Assembly (NCBI GenBank): GCA_026224805.1
Contig: JAMFRN010000067.1
Location: 1-47,943, forward strand
Direction: 5' to 3'
DNA from: Nevskia soli
GTDB lineage: Bacteria > Pseudomonadota > Gammaproteobacteria > Nevskiales > Nevskiaceae
DNA: 47,943 bases
Shown here: positions 40,468 to 47,943 of the stretch, piece by piece
Layout: each line of letters starts with the position of its first letter
How positions within the stretch are numbered: the first letter of the stretch is position 1
The notes under the pieces: model-generated
Database searches by the model: none
The model's input: the letters and a program-made list of their open reading frames with translations, nothing else
What the model was told of the DNA's origin: nothing
Made by a program: the position numbers and the translations under genes

Positions 40468-41127
40468 CTCGTAGACCCCGCCCTTTTCCAGCGCGGCCTT
40501 GTAGGCAGGCCGTGCGTGGATGCGCTGCAGGAACGCAGTCAGCTTCGGCGCACCGGCATCCGGCCCGCCGCGCGCGGCGGCAGCTTCCAGGGGGAAACTC
40601 ATCTGGATGTCGGCGGCGGTGAATTCCTCGCCGGCGAACCAGGTGCTCTTGCCCAGCTCGCTCTCCATATAGCCCAGGTGCAGCTTGAGCTGCGGATCGA
40701 TGAAGGCGCCGCGCACATTCTTAACGATGCCGCGGGCGATGGGCTTGACGAAAAACGGCATCGGCGCGGTGGCGACGCGGCCGAAAATCAGCTTGAGCAG
40801 CAGCGGCAGCATGGCCGAGCCTTCGGCGTAATGCAGCCAGTAGGTGTAGCGCAGCCGCTCGGGGGTGCCGGCCGCCGGGATCAGCCGGCCGTTGCCATAA
40901 CGCCCAAGCAGGTACTCGATGATCGCACCCGACTCGGCCACGGTGTTGCCGTCATCCGTAATCACCGGTGACTTGCCCAGCGGATGCACCGCGCGCAACT
41001 CGGGCGGCGCCAGCATGGTCTGGGCGTCGCGCTGGTAGTGTTTGATCTGGTAAGGCAGACCCAGCTCTTCCAGCAGCCACAGCACGCGCTGCGAGCGGGA
41101 GTTGTTGAGATGATGGACCGTGATCAT
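40456..41127 (-). CDS. Glutathione S-transferase
   Basis: The 223-residue GST starts MITVHHLNNSRSQRVLWLLE, where the NSRSQR motif carries the catalytic Ser. HPLGKSPVITDDGNTVAESG follows, with the cis-Pro and the Glu-Ser pair binding glutathione, then a helical C-terminal domain (STWFAGEEFTAADIQMSFPL). It is related to the gammaproteobacterial GST group of the YfcG/GstB style rather than the pair at 22003-23709. An ATG 22 codons upstream is less likely. Confidence 0.93.
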   Translation of the reverse strand: MITVHHLNNSRSQRVLWLLEELGLPYQIKHYQRDAQTMLAPPELRAVHPLGKSPVITDDGNTVAESGAIIEYLLGRYGNGRLIPAAGTPERLRYTYWLHYAEGSAMLPLLLKLIFGRVATAPMPFFVKPIARGIVKNVRGAFIDPQLKLHLGYMESELGKSTWFAGEEFTAADIQMSFPLEAAAARGGPDAGAPKLTAFLQRIHARPAYKAALEKGGVYELLS

Positions 41128-41203
41128 GATGGCGGAGCATTCCTGTGGAGCCTGAGCGGAGCCCACCATTCCGTAAAAGCACCACCGGGTCAACTGCCGC
41201 GAT

Positions 41204-41231
41204 CAAAACAGCCCCCGTGATCACCGGGGGC
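41204..41231 (-). terminator. Terminator of the 54-residue membrane protein gene
   Basis: On the minus strand a 7-bp GC stem (41211-41217 with 41225-41231) with loop gtgatca is followed by TGTTTTG. It starts nine bases after the stop at 41240. The T run is imperfect. Confidence 0.65.
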
Positions 41232-41239
41232 CGCTGCGC

Positions 41240-41404
41240 TTACAGGCGCTCCAGGTTCTCCGCCGGCGCCAGCGAGGCCAGATGCGAACCGCCGGCAATG
41301 TGCAGCAGCAGCAGGCGATCGAGCTTTAACACCGCCAGCAGCCGCAGGCTGAGAAACAGCAGCACTGCGCTGACGGCGATGATGCTGCGTATGCCTGCAT
41401 TCAT
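41240..41404 (-). CDS. Small single-span membrane protein (54 residues)
   Basis: The product MNAGIRSIIAVSAVLLFLSL, then RLLAVLKLDRLLLLHIAGGS, ends LAPAENLERL. The first 25 residues form a membrane helix and the next 12 a second hydrophobic, Leu-rich segment. A GGGAGAG ribosome site lies 4-11 bases before the ATG and a terminator follows the stop, so this is a compact transcription unit. No family is recognised; small proteins of this type are often stress-induced. Confidence 0.6.
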   Translation of the reverse strand: MNAGIRSIIAVSAVLLFLSLRLLAVLKLDRLLLLHIAGGSHLASLAPAENLERL

Positions 41405-41614
41405 GACACTCTCCCTCACTCATTCGGCTACGGTGACTCCGTTATAAGACTCCTCCGATTTACCGGGGCTGAACAGACTGCGCGGCCAGGCGGCAGCGGC
41501 TTCGTGACGAGCGGTTCATGTACACTTTTTCCCGGGAAAGGCAGACCCGAACGGCCCTGATCGCTTAGAGTCGCCTCTCTCCAATCCGCAACCGAAGCCA
41601 GACCCCGCGAATCT

Positions 41615-42622
41615 ATGATCGACCTGCGCAGCGACACCGTGACCCGCCCCTCGCCCGGCATGCTCAAGGCGATGAGCGACGCCGAAGTCGGCGACGACGT
41701 CTGGGGCGACGATCCCACCGTGGCCAAACTGCAGGCCGCCACGGCGGAACGCGCCGGCAAGGAAGCCGGCCTGTTCTTTCCCAGCGGCACGCAGAGCAAC
41801 CTCGCCGCGCTGATGGCGCATTGCGAGCGCGGCGACGAATACCTGGTCGGCCAGCTGGCCCATACCTATCGCCACGAAGGCGGCGGCGCCGCCGTGCTGG
41901 GCAGCATCCAGCCGCAGCCGATCGAGAATGCACCCGACGGCACGCTGCCGCTGGAAAAGATCGCCGCCGCCATCAAGCCGCTCGACGCCCACTTCGCGCG
42001 CACCCGCCTGCTGGCGCTGGAGAACACCCTGCACGGCATGGTGCTGCCGGCCGGCTATGTAGCAGCGGCGACGCAGCTCGCCAGGAGCAAGGGCCTGGCC
42101 ACACACCTGGACGGTGCGCGGGCGTTTAATGCCGCGGTCGCCTCAGGCGTCTCCCTGCAGCAAATCTGCGCGCCCTTCGACTCCGTTTCGATCTGCTTTT
42201 CCAAGGGCCTCGGCGCCCCGGTCGGCTCGGTGCTGGTGGGAGGCAAGGAGCTGCTCGCCCGTGCGCATCGCTGGCGCAAGGTGCTGGGCGGCGGCATGCG
42301 CCAGTCCGGCGTGCTGGCCGCCGCCTGCCTCTACGCGCTGCATCACAACGTCGAACGCCTGGCCGCGGATCACGCCAATGCCGCGGCGCTGGCGCGGGGA
42401 CTGCGGCAGATCGGTGAAATCAAGGTGACCGGACAGGCGACCAATATGGTCTTCCTGCAACTCCCGCAAGAGCACTGCGCACCGCTTGAACTGCATCTGA
42501 AACAGCACGGCATCCTGATACAGGGAGTCTATGGCGCGCGACTGGTGACGCACTTGGATGTGGCGGAGGCGGACGTCGGCAGTGTGGTGAAAGCGGCGAA
42601 GAGCTACTTCGCGGGGATCTGA
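41615..42622 (+). CDS. ltaE: Low-specificity L-threonine aldolase
   Basis: The 335-residue PLP enzyme cleaves L-threonine and L-allo-threonine to glycine and acetaldehyde. It starts with the family signature MIDLRSDTVTRPSPGM, then DDVWGDDPTV and FFPSGTQSNLAAL. HLDGAR near 164-169 supplies the Asp and Arg that hold the PLP ring, and K197 (CFSKGLGAP) forms the Schiff base. Length is normal for LtaE (about 333). The gene is alone, upstream of a repeat-rich spacer and a two-way terminator. Confidence 0.96.
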   Translation: MIDLRSDTVTRPSPGMLKAMSDAEVGDDVWGDDPTVAKLQAATAERAGKEAGLFFPSGTQSNLAALMAHCERGDEYLVGQLAHTYRHEGGGAAVLGSIQPQPIENAPDGTLPLEKIAAAIKPLDAHFARTRLLALENTLHGMVLPAGYVAAATQLARSKGLATHLDGARAFNAAVASGVSLQQICAPFDSVSICFSKGLGAPVGSVLVGGKELLARAHRWRKVLGGGMRQSGVLAAACLYALHHNVERLAADHANAAALARGLRQIGEIKVTGQATNMVFLQLPQEHCAPLELHLKQHGILIQGVYGARLVTHLDVAEADVGSVVKAAKSYFAGI

Positions 42623-42850
42623 AGTTCCATCTGAACCACCCTCTCTCCCCACGTCAGAACTACCCCCTCTCCCCACGAATGTGGGGAGGGGTTGGGGTAA
42701 GGGGCGCGCGGTCGAAAAAAGCGGCGCGGTTCTTTTACTAAGGAGCGAAAAGCTCAAAGCGGCCTCCCTAGCAACCTCATCCCGGCCATCCCTGGCGAGA
42801 CATCACCCGACTAATGCCCCCCCTGCCCGGCCATCCATGGCCGGGCGTTC
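42623..42850. repeat. C-rich repeat and hairpin spacer
   Basis: Two related ccctctccccac tracts (42640-42652 and 42664-42676) lie here. The second forms a hairpin with gtggggaggg (ccccac 42671-42676 with 42681-42686), a motif widely seen in intergenic spacers of proteobacteria. A further perfect hairpin, gcccggcca/tggccgggc, occurs at 42825-42846. No ORF is supported. Confidence 0.5.
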
Positions 42851-42889
42851 GCTGAAAAAACGATGACATTGAGTCATCGTTTTTTCAGC
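42851..42889. terminator. Bidirectional rho-independent terminator
   Basis: A 17-bp perfect stem (42851-42867 with 42873-42889, loop attga) contains A6 and T6 runs, so it works in both directions. It lies between the threonine aldolase and crotonase genes. The crotonase stop codon (42885-42887) is inside the stem. Confidence 0.93.
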
Positions 42890-43763
42890 TCACCCACCAA
42901 GGATAAAACGGCGGCATCTCCGAGGCCTTGCCCTTGAACTCCGGCGGGCGCTTCTCCAGGAACGACTTCACGCCTTCCTTGCCGTCCTGCAGGCTGGTGT
43001 AGTACACCGCCAGCGAGTCGACCTTATGCGCTTCCAGCGGGTGCGGCTGCGCGGTGTTGCGGTACATCATCTGGCGGGTCAGGGCGATGGCCACGGGTGA
43101 GCGGTTGTCGATGATTTTGTGCGCCAGCTTGTAGGCCTCGGCCAGCAACTGGTCTGGCGCATAGACCGCTTTGACCAGGCCGCCGCGCTTGGCTTCCTCG
43201 CCATCGATGATGTCGGCGCTGTAAGTCCACTCCAGCGCCTGCGCGATGCCGACGATGCGTGGCAGAAACCAAGAGGAGCAGGCTTCCGGCACGATGCCGA
43301 TCTTGCCGAAGACGAAGCCGATGCGCGCCTTCTCCGAAGCCAGGCGCACGTCCATCGCCAGCGTCATGGTGGCGCCGATGCCGACCGCGGGGCCATTGAT
43401 TGCGGCGATCACCGGCTTCTTGCAGTCGAAGATGGACAGGGTGACGCGGCCGCCGGTGTCGCGCAGGCCCTTGAAGATCGCCGGATCGTCGAGGCGCTCG
43501 TTCATGTCGTCCAGGCTGGGGCTCAGCGATTCGTCTAGGCCGAACACGTTGCCGGCCCTGGTCAGGTCCATGCCGGCGCAGAAGGCGCGGCCGGCGCCGG
43601 TGACGACGACGGCGCCCACCGCATCGTCTTCGTTGGCACGACCGAAAGCGTGCACCAGCTCGTTGGCCATCTCCACGGTGAAGGAGTTGAGCTGTTCCGG
43701 GCGGTTCAGGGTAAGGGTGAGGACGCGGTCGGTGACCGACCAGTCGAGGGTATTGTATTTCAT
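42885..43763 (-). CDS. Enoyl-CoA hydratase/isomerase (crotonase family)
   Basis: The 292-residue protein starts MKYNTLDWSVTDRVLTLTLN; the longer open frame upstream is not coding. Crotonase motifs are VVVTGAGRAFCAGMDLTRAG (first oxyanion-hole half), KPVIAAINGPAVGIGATMTL (second half) and FGKIGIVPEACSSWFLPRIV (Glu of the active-site helix). It should act on a fatty acyl-CoA in beta-oxidation or a related route. It stands alone; no neighbouring dehydrogenase or thiolase gene is present. Confidence 0.94.
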   Translation of the reverse strand: MKYNTLDWSVTDRVLTLTLNRPEQLNSFTVEMANELVHAFGRANEDDAVGAVVVTGAGRAFCAGMDLTRAGNVFGLDESLSPSLDDMNERLDDPAIFKGLRDTGGRVTLSIFDCKKPVIAAINGPAVGIGATMTLAMDVRLASEKARIGFVFGKIGIVPEACSSWFLPRIVGIAQALEWTYSADIIDGEEAKRGGLVKAVYAPDQLLAEAYKLAHKIIDNRSPVAIALTRQMMYRNTAQPHPLEAHKVDSLAVYYTSLQDGKEGVKSFLEKRPPEFKGKASEMPPFYPWWVS

Positions 43764-43929
43764 GTCTTCTCCGAAAGTTCGCCGGACAAGTGTAAGGCGC
43801 ACGGGGGTGGCTTTGCGGCCATCGCCACGCGCCGCAGGGCTAACCGCGGCGGGAAGACATGCAAATTCGGAAAATAAACGATGACGCCGGGCCATGCACC
43901 AGTCACGTGGCCCCATCCAAAGCCACACG

Positions 43930-43956
43930 AAAAAGCGGATCGCCGCAGCGATCCGC
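43930..43956 (-). terminator. Rho-independent terminator of the small lipoprotein gene
   Basis: On the minus strand a 9-bp perfect stem (gcggatcgc, 43935-43943, with 43948-43956) with a 4-base loop is followed by five T residues. Confidence 0.88.
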
Positions 43957-43987
43957 CTTGACCCGGATTGATTTGCCGCGAGCCGCC

Positions 43988-44194
43988 TTAGTTGTTGCCG
44001 GCACCCGACGAGGAACCACCCGTCGCGGCGCCACCCGAGGAACTGCTGGATGAGGACGACATGCTATCCGCCGGGGTGGCCGAAGTAGTCGAGGGAGACG
44101 CTGCAGCCGGCGCCTCGTTCTTGTTGCATGCACCGAGAGAGGCGCCCACAGCGACGATGCCCAGGGCGAATGCGATATTCTTCAGCGTGTCCAT
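43988..44194 (-). CDS. Small Ser/Gly-rich lipoprotein (68 residues)
   Basis: The signal MDTLKNIAFALGIVAVGASL with lipobox LGAC gives an acylated Cys at residue 23. The mature part is 45 residues, almost only Ala, Ser, Thr, Gly and Pro, including a run of eight serines, so it is unstructured. GAGGAAG precedes the ATG and a clear terminator follows. Such short flexible lipoproteins are abundant but uncharacterised. Confidence 0.78.
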   Translation of the reverse strand: MDTLKNIAFALGIVAVGASLGACNKNEAPAAASPSTTSATPADSMSSSSSSSSGGAATGGSSSGAGNN

Positions 44195-44393
44195 TGACTT
44201 CCTCCATGAAATGAGACATTTGCAAATGCTGGAAATCCAGCCGGACGGACAGATGACACACCGTCACCCGCTTGCGGAAGCTTCCCCGCTCGTCCCTCAA
44301 TGGACCGCTTCATGGCCTGACAGTTCATTCAAGCCGCCAAATGTGCGCTACCGATCATTGACCCCTGGCCGTGAATTGGGCCCTGCCCGGACC

Positions 44394-44987
44394 CTAACTG
44401 GAGTTTTTCGGGCTCGAAGTCGATGGAGCAGGCGGCGAGTCCTTCCAATCGGCATCGCAGTCCCTGGCCTCGTCCGCACCGATAACCGCATAAGGCTTGA
44501 ACTCGGGCACGGCTTGCGCCGCCACATCCTGCGCCTTGCGCCATTCGTCCAGGCGCTGGCACAACAGCCTGGCTTTCGCGTCGATCACCTGAGCCCCCCG
44601 ATCGGCTTCGCTGCCAGCCACGTCGGCGGTGCCGTGCAACAGGCCCTTGAATACCTCGCCGATGGTATGCAGCGCGAAATCCGCGCTTTCCACACCCAGG
44701 TCCTTCGCCTGATCGGTAAAGGCCACGCCGTCGGCGTTGTATTGAGCCAGCGCGGCCTGCGCCTGGGGTGTCACCGCCACGTCGGCGCCGCCGATGTTGA
44801 GCTTGCCCTCGCCGCTGACCTGCGCGCGGTCGTGACCCTTGATCTTGATCACCACGTTGCCGTTCTTCAGCGACACTGCACCGCTGTCGAACAGCAAGAA
44901 GCCGTGACGGCTGGACGCGGCGTGCACACACGCCGAAAACGATATGGCCAGCAACAGGAATAGAAACCTGGCATTGATGTGATTCAT
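44394..44987 (-). CDS. Exported protein resembling DUF2884 (YggN)
   Basis: The 197-residue product has a signal peptide (residues 1-23, cleavage at VHA-AS). The mature part starts with strands (HGFLLFDSGAVSLKNGNVVI) and contains the ARLLCQRLDEWRKAQDV helix plus an acidic, cysteine-bearing end (DEARDCDADWKD). This resembles the YggN/DUF2884 family of periplasmic proteins. GAGG lies six bases before the ATG. It is divergent from the alpha/beta hydrolase gene. Confidence 0.65.
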   Translation of the reverse strand: MNHINARFLFLLLAISFSACVHAASSRHGFLLFDSGAVSLKNGNVVIKIKGHDRAQVSGEGKLNIGGADVAVTPQAQAALAQYNADGVAFTDQAKDLGVESADFALHTIGEVFKGLLHGTADVAGSEADRGAQVIDAKARLLCQRLDEWRKAQDVAAQAVPEFKPYAVIGADEARDCDADWKDSPPAPSTSSPKNSS

Positions 44988-45129
44988 GGCGACCTCGACG
45001 CTCCGGTGGCGGCGGCGCCTGGAAGGCGCCGCTCCAATGTCGGCAGTTGGATGCAGCGACTTGGCGTTACGGATTCATCCGCGGATAAACTGGCCCCACC
45101 AGCCGCTTCCAGCCCTGCCGCGCCAGCCC

Positions 45130-45966
45130 GTGCCCACAGTCTCCACCCTCCGGACCATCCGCAGCAACGGCTACGACCTGAGTTACGTCGAGGCAGGCAG
45201 CGGCCCTCCCCTGTTGCTGGTGCATGGCAGCCTTTGCGACTACCGCTTCTGGCGGCCGCAGATGGAGCCGCTGGGCGCGCAGCGCCGCGTCATCGCCGTG
45301 AGCCTGCGCCACTACTGGCCGGAAAGCTGGGACGGCGGCGACCAGGGCTTCTCGCTGCAGCAACATAGCGACGATCTCGCCGCCTTCATCACCGCGCTGG
45401 ATGCAGGGCCGGTGGACCTGGTCGGCCATTCGCGCGGCGGCAGCGTGGCCTACCGGCTGGCGCGGCAGCATCCCGCGCTGCTGCGCTCCCTGGTGCTGGC
45501 GGAGCCGGGACTGGACATCGGTCCGGTCGGCGGTCCGGCCGACAGCGCGCCGCCGACCGACCTGAACCGCAGCGATTTCCGCCAGCGCGCGCTGGCCCTG
45601 ATCCGGGCCGGGGATGCCGACGCCGGCCTGTCGCTGTTCATCGACACGGTCAGCGGCGCGGGCACCTGGGCGCGCATGGTGCCCTGGCTCAAGCGCATGA
45701 TGCACGACAATGCCAACACCCTGCTCGGCCAAGCCGCGGAGTCTTACGACACCGTCACCGCCGCAACCCTGCCGCAGCTGCGCCGGCCGCCACTGCTGAT
45801 CGGTGGCGCACAAAGCCCGGCGCCCTATCCGTCGCTGCTCGACGCACTCGCTGCGCTGTGGCCCGAGGCCCGGCGCGCCACCATCGCCAGCGCCTCGCAT
45901 GCGATGAACCTGTGGAATGTGAACACTTTCAACCAGGCGTTGGAATCGTTCCTGTCCGCACCGTAA
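45130..45966 (+). CDS. Alpha/beta hydrolase
   Basis: The 278-residue protein has the alpha/beta hydrolase fold. The oxyanion HGS follows PPLLLVHGSLCDYRFW, the nucleophile Ser is in DLVGHSRGGSVA, and the catalytic His is near the end in SASHAMN. GTG 45130 is the likely start; the open frame extends upstream but there the composition is not protein-like. The substrate is not predictable. There is no signal peptide, so it is cytoplasmic. Confidence 0.9.
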   Translation: MPTVSTLRTIRSNGYDLSYVEAGSGPPLLLVHGSLCDYRFWRPQMEPLGAQRRVIAVSLRHYWPESWDGGDQGFSLQQHSDDLAAFITALDAGPVDLVGHSRGGSVAYRLARQHPALLRSLVLAEPGLDIGPVGGPADSAPPTDLNRSDFRQRALALIRAGDADAGLSLFIDTVSGAGTWARMVPWLKRMMHDNANTLLGQAAESYDTVTAATLPQLRRPPLLIGGAQSPAPYPSLLDALAALWPEARRATIASASHAMNLWNVNTFNQALESFLSAP

Positions 45967-46073
45967 GCAGCGACCGATTCCACATTTTTTGCACAAATCC
46001 CGCATCGGCCCGGCACACGCGATCCCTAGCATCGGCGCTGGGGCAATTCCGCCCGATCGCATCGAGTCGCGCC

Positions 46074-46814
46074 ATGTCATCCCCGCAGATCCTGCAAGCC
46101 ATCGCGGCGGCGTCCATTCCGCCGGCGGCAACGATGGACAGCGTTGTTGCAGATACCGTCCCGCGCACCAGCGAATGCCTGCGCTTCGTCACCGGCGAAT
46201 GGCTGATCAACGAATGCTGGCGCGAAGCAACGGCGGCCGGGCGCAGTCGCCCGACGCATCGCCGCCGGCTGTATTTCCAGCGCAGCGCCGCGGCGCCCTG
46301 CGAAGCCATGGGCGAGATCGCCGCATGCGAGGCAGGCGCCCCGGTCATGGGCGCGATGCGTCCGCTCCTGTTCCGCAGCGGCGAGCGCTGCGCCATCGTG
46401 CTGGGCCCAGTCGTATTCCAGCGCTGGCAGCGGCAGCAGGGCCCATACTGGTACCGGGTGATGACGCAGCCATTCGGCGCCGCCGCGTTCTTCCTGCGCA
46501 GTTATCTGAAAGAACGGGATACCGACGCCCTGGCGCACAGCCTGAGCCTCCCGGATGTCGCCTACGACTTCGGCCATATCGATCTGGAACGAAATGTGCT
46601 CGTCACCTGCCGGCAGCAGGCGGACCCGCGCTTTCCACAATTCCTGGTCTACAGCGCAGCCGAATACGGCCTGGCCTGGCAGTTCGACGCGGAGCGCACA
46701 CGGCGCGTTAACGGCATCCGCCGCCAGGCAGACGCTTATCCTTCAGCAGTGTGCAGGGCTACACTGCGGCAGGCCAATGACCCGGCGCGACCATGCCCGA
46801 ATTGCCGGACCTGA
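46074..46814 (+). CDS. Hypothetical protein (246 residues)
   Basis: The product is called from MSSPQILQAI; the frame upstream has no ribosome site. It is mixed alpha/beta with segments ECLRFVTGEWLINECWREAT, QGPYWYRVMTQPFGAAAFFL and FPQFLVYSAAEYGLAWQFDA. The C-terminus has a Cys pair (CPNC) but no full zinc site. I recognise no family. Its end overlaps the glycosylase start by 22 bases, so an earlier true stop through a sequence error is possible, but the overlap may also be real coupling. Confidence 0.55.
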   Translation: MSSPQILQAIAAASIPPAATMDSVVADTVPRTSECLRFVTGEWLINECWREATAAGRSRPTHRRRLYFQRSAAAPCEAMGEIAACEAGAPVMGAMRPLLFRSGERCAIVLGPVVFQRWQRQQGPYWYRVMTQPFGAAAFFLRSYLKERDTDALAHSLSLPDVAYDFGHIDLERNVLVTCRQQADPRFPQFLVYSAAEYGLAWQFDAERTRRVNGIRRQADAYPSAVCRATLRQANDPARPCPNCRT

Positions 46815-47680
46815 CGGTTTACCTGGAGCGCATCGAAGCCTGCGCGCTGGAGGCACCGCTGCTGCGCCTGCGCATCGGCAATCCATTCGTGCTGCGCACG
46901 GTGGAGCCGGCAACGGCGGCATTCGCGCAGCGCCGGCTGAAAGGCACATCGCGCATCGGCAAGCGCCTGGTCTTCGAGTTCGAAGGCGAACACTTCGCCG
47001 TCATCCACCTGATGATCCTCGGCCGGCTGCACTGGAAGAAGCCCGCGGCCGCCATACCGAAAGGCTCTGGCCTGGCCGCTTTCGATTTTGAACGCGGCAC
47101 CTTGCTGCTGGTGGAGCACGGCAGCAAACGCCGCGCCGCGCTGCATCTGGTCGCGGGCCGGGAAAATCTCAAGGCCTTCGACCGTGGCGGACTGGAAGTG
47201 CCGCAGGCCAGTCTTGCCGCATTCACCGCGGCGCTGGGGCGCGAGAACCACACGCTGAAACGCGCACTGACCGATCCTGGCGTGCTCAGCGCCATCGGCA
47301 ATGCCTACTCCGACGAGATCCTGCATCGCGCGCAACTCTCGCCCTTCAAGCAGACGCGCGCGCTCGACGCCGGGGAAATGCAGCGCCTGTTCGACGCCAC
47401 GCGCGCCGTGCTGGCCGAGTGGACCGAGCGGTTGCGCGCCGAAGCCGGCAGCGGCTGGCCGGAGAAGGTCACGGCATTCCGCCCCGAGATGGCCGTGCAT
47501 GGCCGCTACAAGCAGGCCTGTCCGGTTTGCGGCGCGCCGGTGCAGCGCATTGTCTACGCCGACAACGAGGCCAACTACTGCGCGCGTTGCCAGACTGAAG
47601 GCCGCCTGCTGGCGGATCGCGCCCTGTCACGCCTGCTGAAAAGCAATTGGCCGAAAACCCTGGATGAACTGGAACGCTAG
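46793..47680 (+). CDS. Fpg/Nei-family DNA glycosylase
   Basis: The 295-residue protein starts MPELPDLTVYLERIEA. Pro2 would be the N-terminal nucleophile and Glu3 the catalytic acid of the Fpg/Nei family. It has the helix-two-turn-helix segment LSAIGNAYSDEILHRAQLSP and the C-terminal zinc finger C-P-V-C ... Y-C-A-R-C. The Arg-containing finger loop of classical Fpg (which contacts DNA) reads ADNEANYC here. About 30 residues follow the last Cys pair. It is therefore a divergent member; base excision of oxidised bases is expected but the substrate may differ. Confidence 0.9.
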   Translation: MPELPDLTVYLERIEACALEAPLLRLRIGNPFVLRTVEPATAAFAQRRLKGTSRIGKRLVFEFEGEHFAVIHLMILGRLHWKKPAAAIPKGSGLAAFDFERGTLLLVEHGSKRRAALHLVAGRENLKAFDRGGLEVPQASLAAFTAALGRENHTLKRALTDPGVLSAIGNAYSDEILHRAQLSPFKQTRALDAGEMQRLFDATRAVLAEWTERLRAEAGSGWPEKVTAFRPEMAVHGRYKQACPVCGAPVQRIVYADNEANYCARCQTEGRLLADRALSRLLKSNWPKTLDELER

Positions 47681-47681
47681 G

Positions 47682-47943
47682 GCCTGTGAACGCTAATTTG
47701 ATCGCTGCGTTGCAGTCCAAAATCGGGCCAGGCAAGGCGGAGCCCGCTGGCCATGGTGAATCCATGGCCGAGGGCGACAACGCCGCATGGCGCAATTTTG
47801 GGCGCAACCCTCCGGGACGGCCTCTGGAGACGCCCATCGCGGCGTCGTTCGTCGCTTATGTACTTTGAGTACATCGCGCTCCTCTCTCCGTGCGCTGGAC
47901 GCCTCCAGAGGTCGTCGCAGCGATCAAATTAGCGTTCACAGGC
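47682..47943. mobile_element. MITE-like element with 28-bp perfect terminal inverted repeats
   Basis: The first 28 bases (47682-47709, gcctgtgaacgctaatttga...) are exactly reverse-complementary to the last 28 of the window (47916-47943). Inside are nested hairpins: ggccatgg/ccatggcc, ccaaaat/attttgg, atgtact-ttg-agtacat, and cctctggag/ctccagagg. There is no protein gene longer than about 65 codons, and none has support. The left end lies one base after the glycosylase stop. The element may continue beyond the window. Confidence 0.8.

Overview
The window is GC-rich chromosomal DNA, close-packed with genes on both strands, most with clear Shine-Dalgarno sequences. PqiABC, YceH, a low-specificity threonine aldolase, a CsrB/Rsm-like RNA and many small lipoproteins point to a gammaproteobacterium. 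The high GC and the many sensor kinases would suit the Xanthomonadales/Nevskiales side of that class, but this is an inference from gene style; no rRNA, tRNA or other marker gene is present. No CRISPR array or intact transposase is seen.

Layout. 1-5250: envelope and small exported proteins (two YXWGXW-repeat proteins, three lipoproteins, an exported amidohydrolase relic without its catalytic barrel) and a 3-methyladenine DNA glycosylase. 5298-8971: the pqiABC lipid-transport operon, minus strand. 9093-11032: a minus-strand stress-type operon (exported protein, small membrane proteins, a DUF1328 protein, a double-BON OsmY-like protein). Its 3' end is a string of hairpins with AGGA loops closed by a strong terminator, very like a CsrA/RsmA-sequestering RNA. 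11355-17608: regulators (NtrC-type sigma-54 activator, lone receiver, degenerate histidine kinase, AraC protein, CHASE3 hybrid kinase). A -24/-12 promoter lies between the sigma-54 activator and the operon, which suggests that the activator drives the operon.

17943-26204: housekeeping and detoxification genes: YceH, a DUF5131 protein fused to a transposase OrfA-like domain, a flavodoxin-like protein, two glutathione S-transferases (one fused to an NTF2-like domain) with a divergent LysR regulator, and a quinone oxidoreductase. 26428-28613: an AT-rich promoter region, a 48-residue peptide gene and two related HEAT-repeat proteins. This looks like a small RiPP-type (modified peptide) cassette and I do not recognise it as a described class.

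28620-36200: an EAL/GGDEF protein, a cNMP-binding DUF1003 protein, and a minus-strand cluster made of a glycosyltransferase-2 remnant, GtrA, a GT-C-like membrane protein, a thioesterase and a tyrosine phosphatase. 36557-47680: metabolic and repair genes (flavin reductase, ClC transporter, PD-(D/E)XK nuclease, thioesterase, GST, threonine aldolase, crotonase, lipoproteins, alpha/beta hydrolase, Fpg/Nei glycosylase). The window ends in a 262-bp element bounded by perfect 28-bp terminal inverted repeats, a probable MITE.

Strongest points for a second look: the GGA-hairpin RNA and its sigma-54 link, the peptide/HEAT cassette, the barrel-less amidohydrolase and the DUF5131-OrfA fusion.
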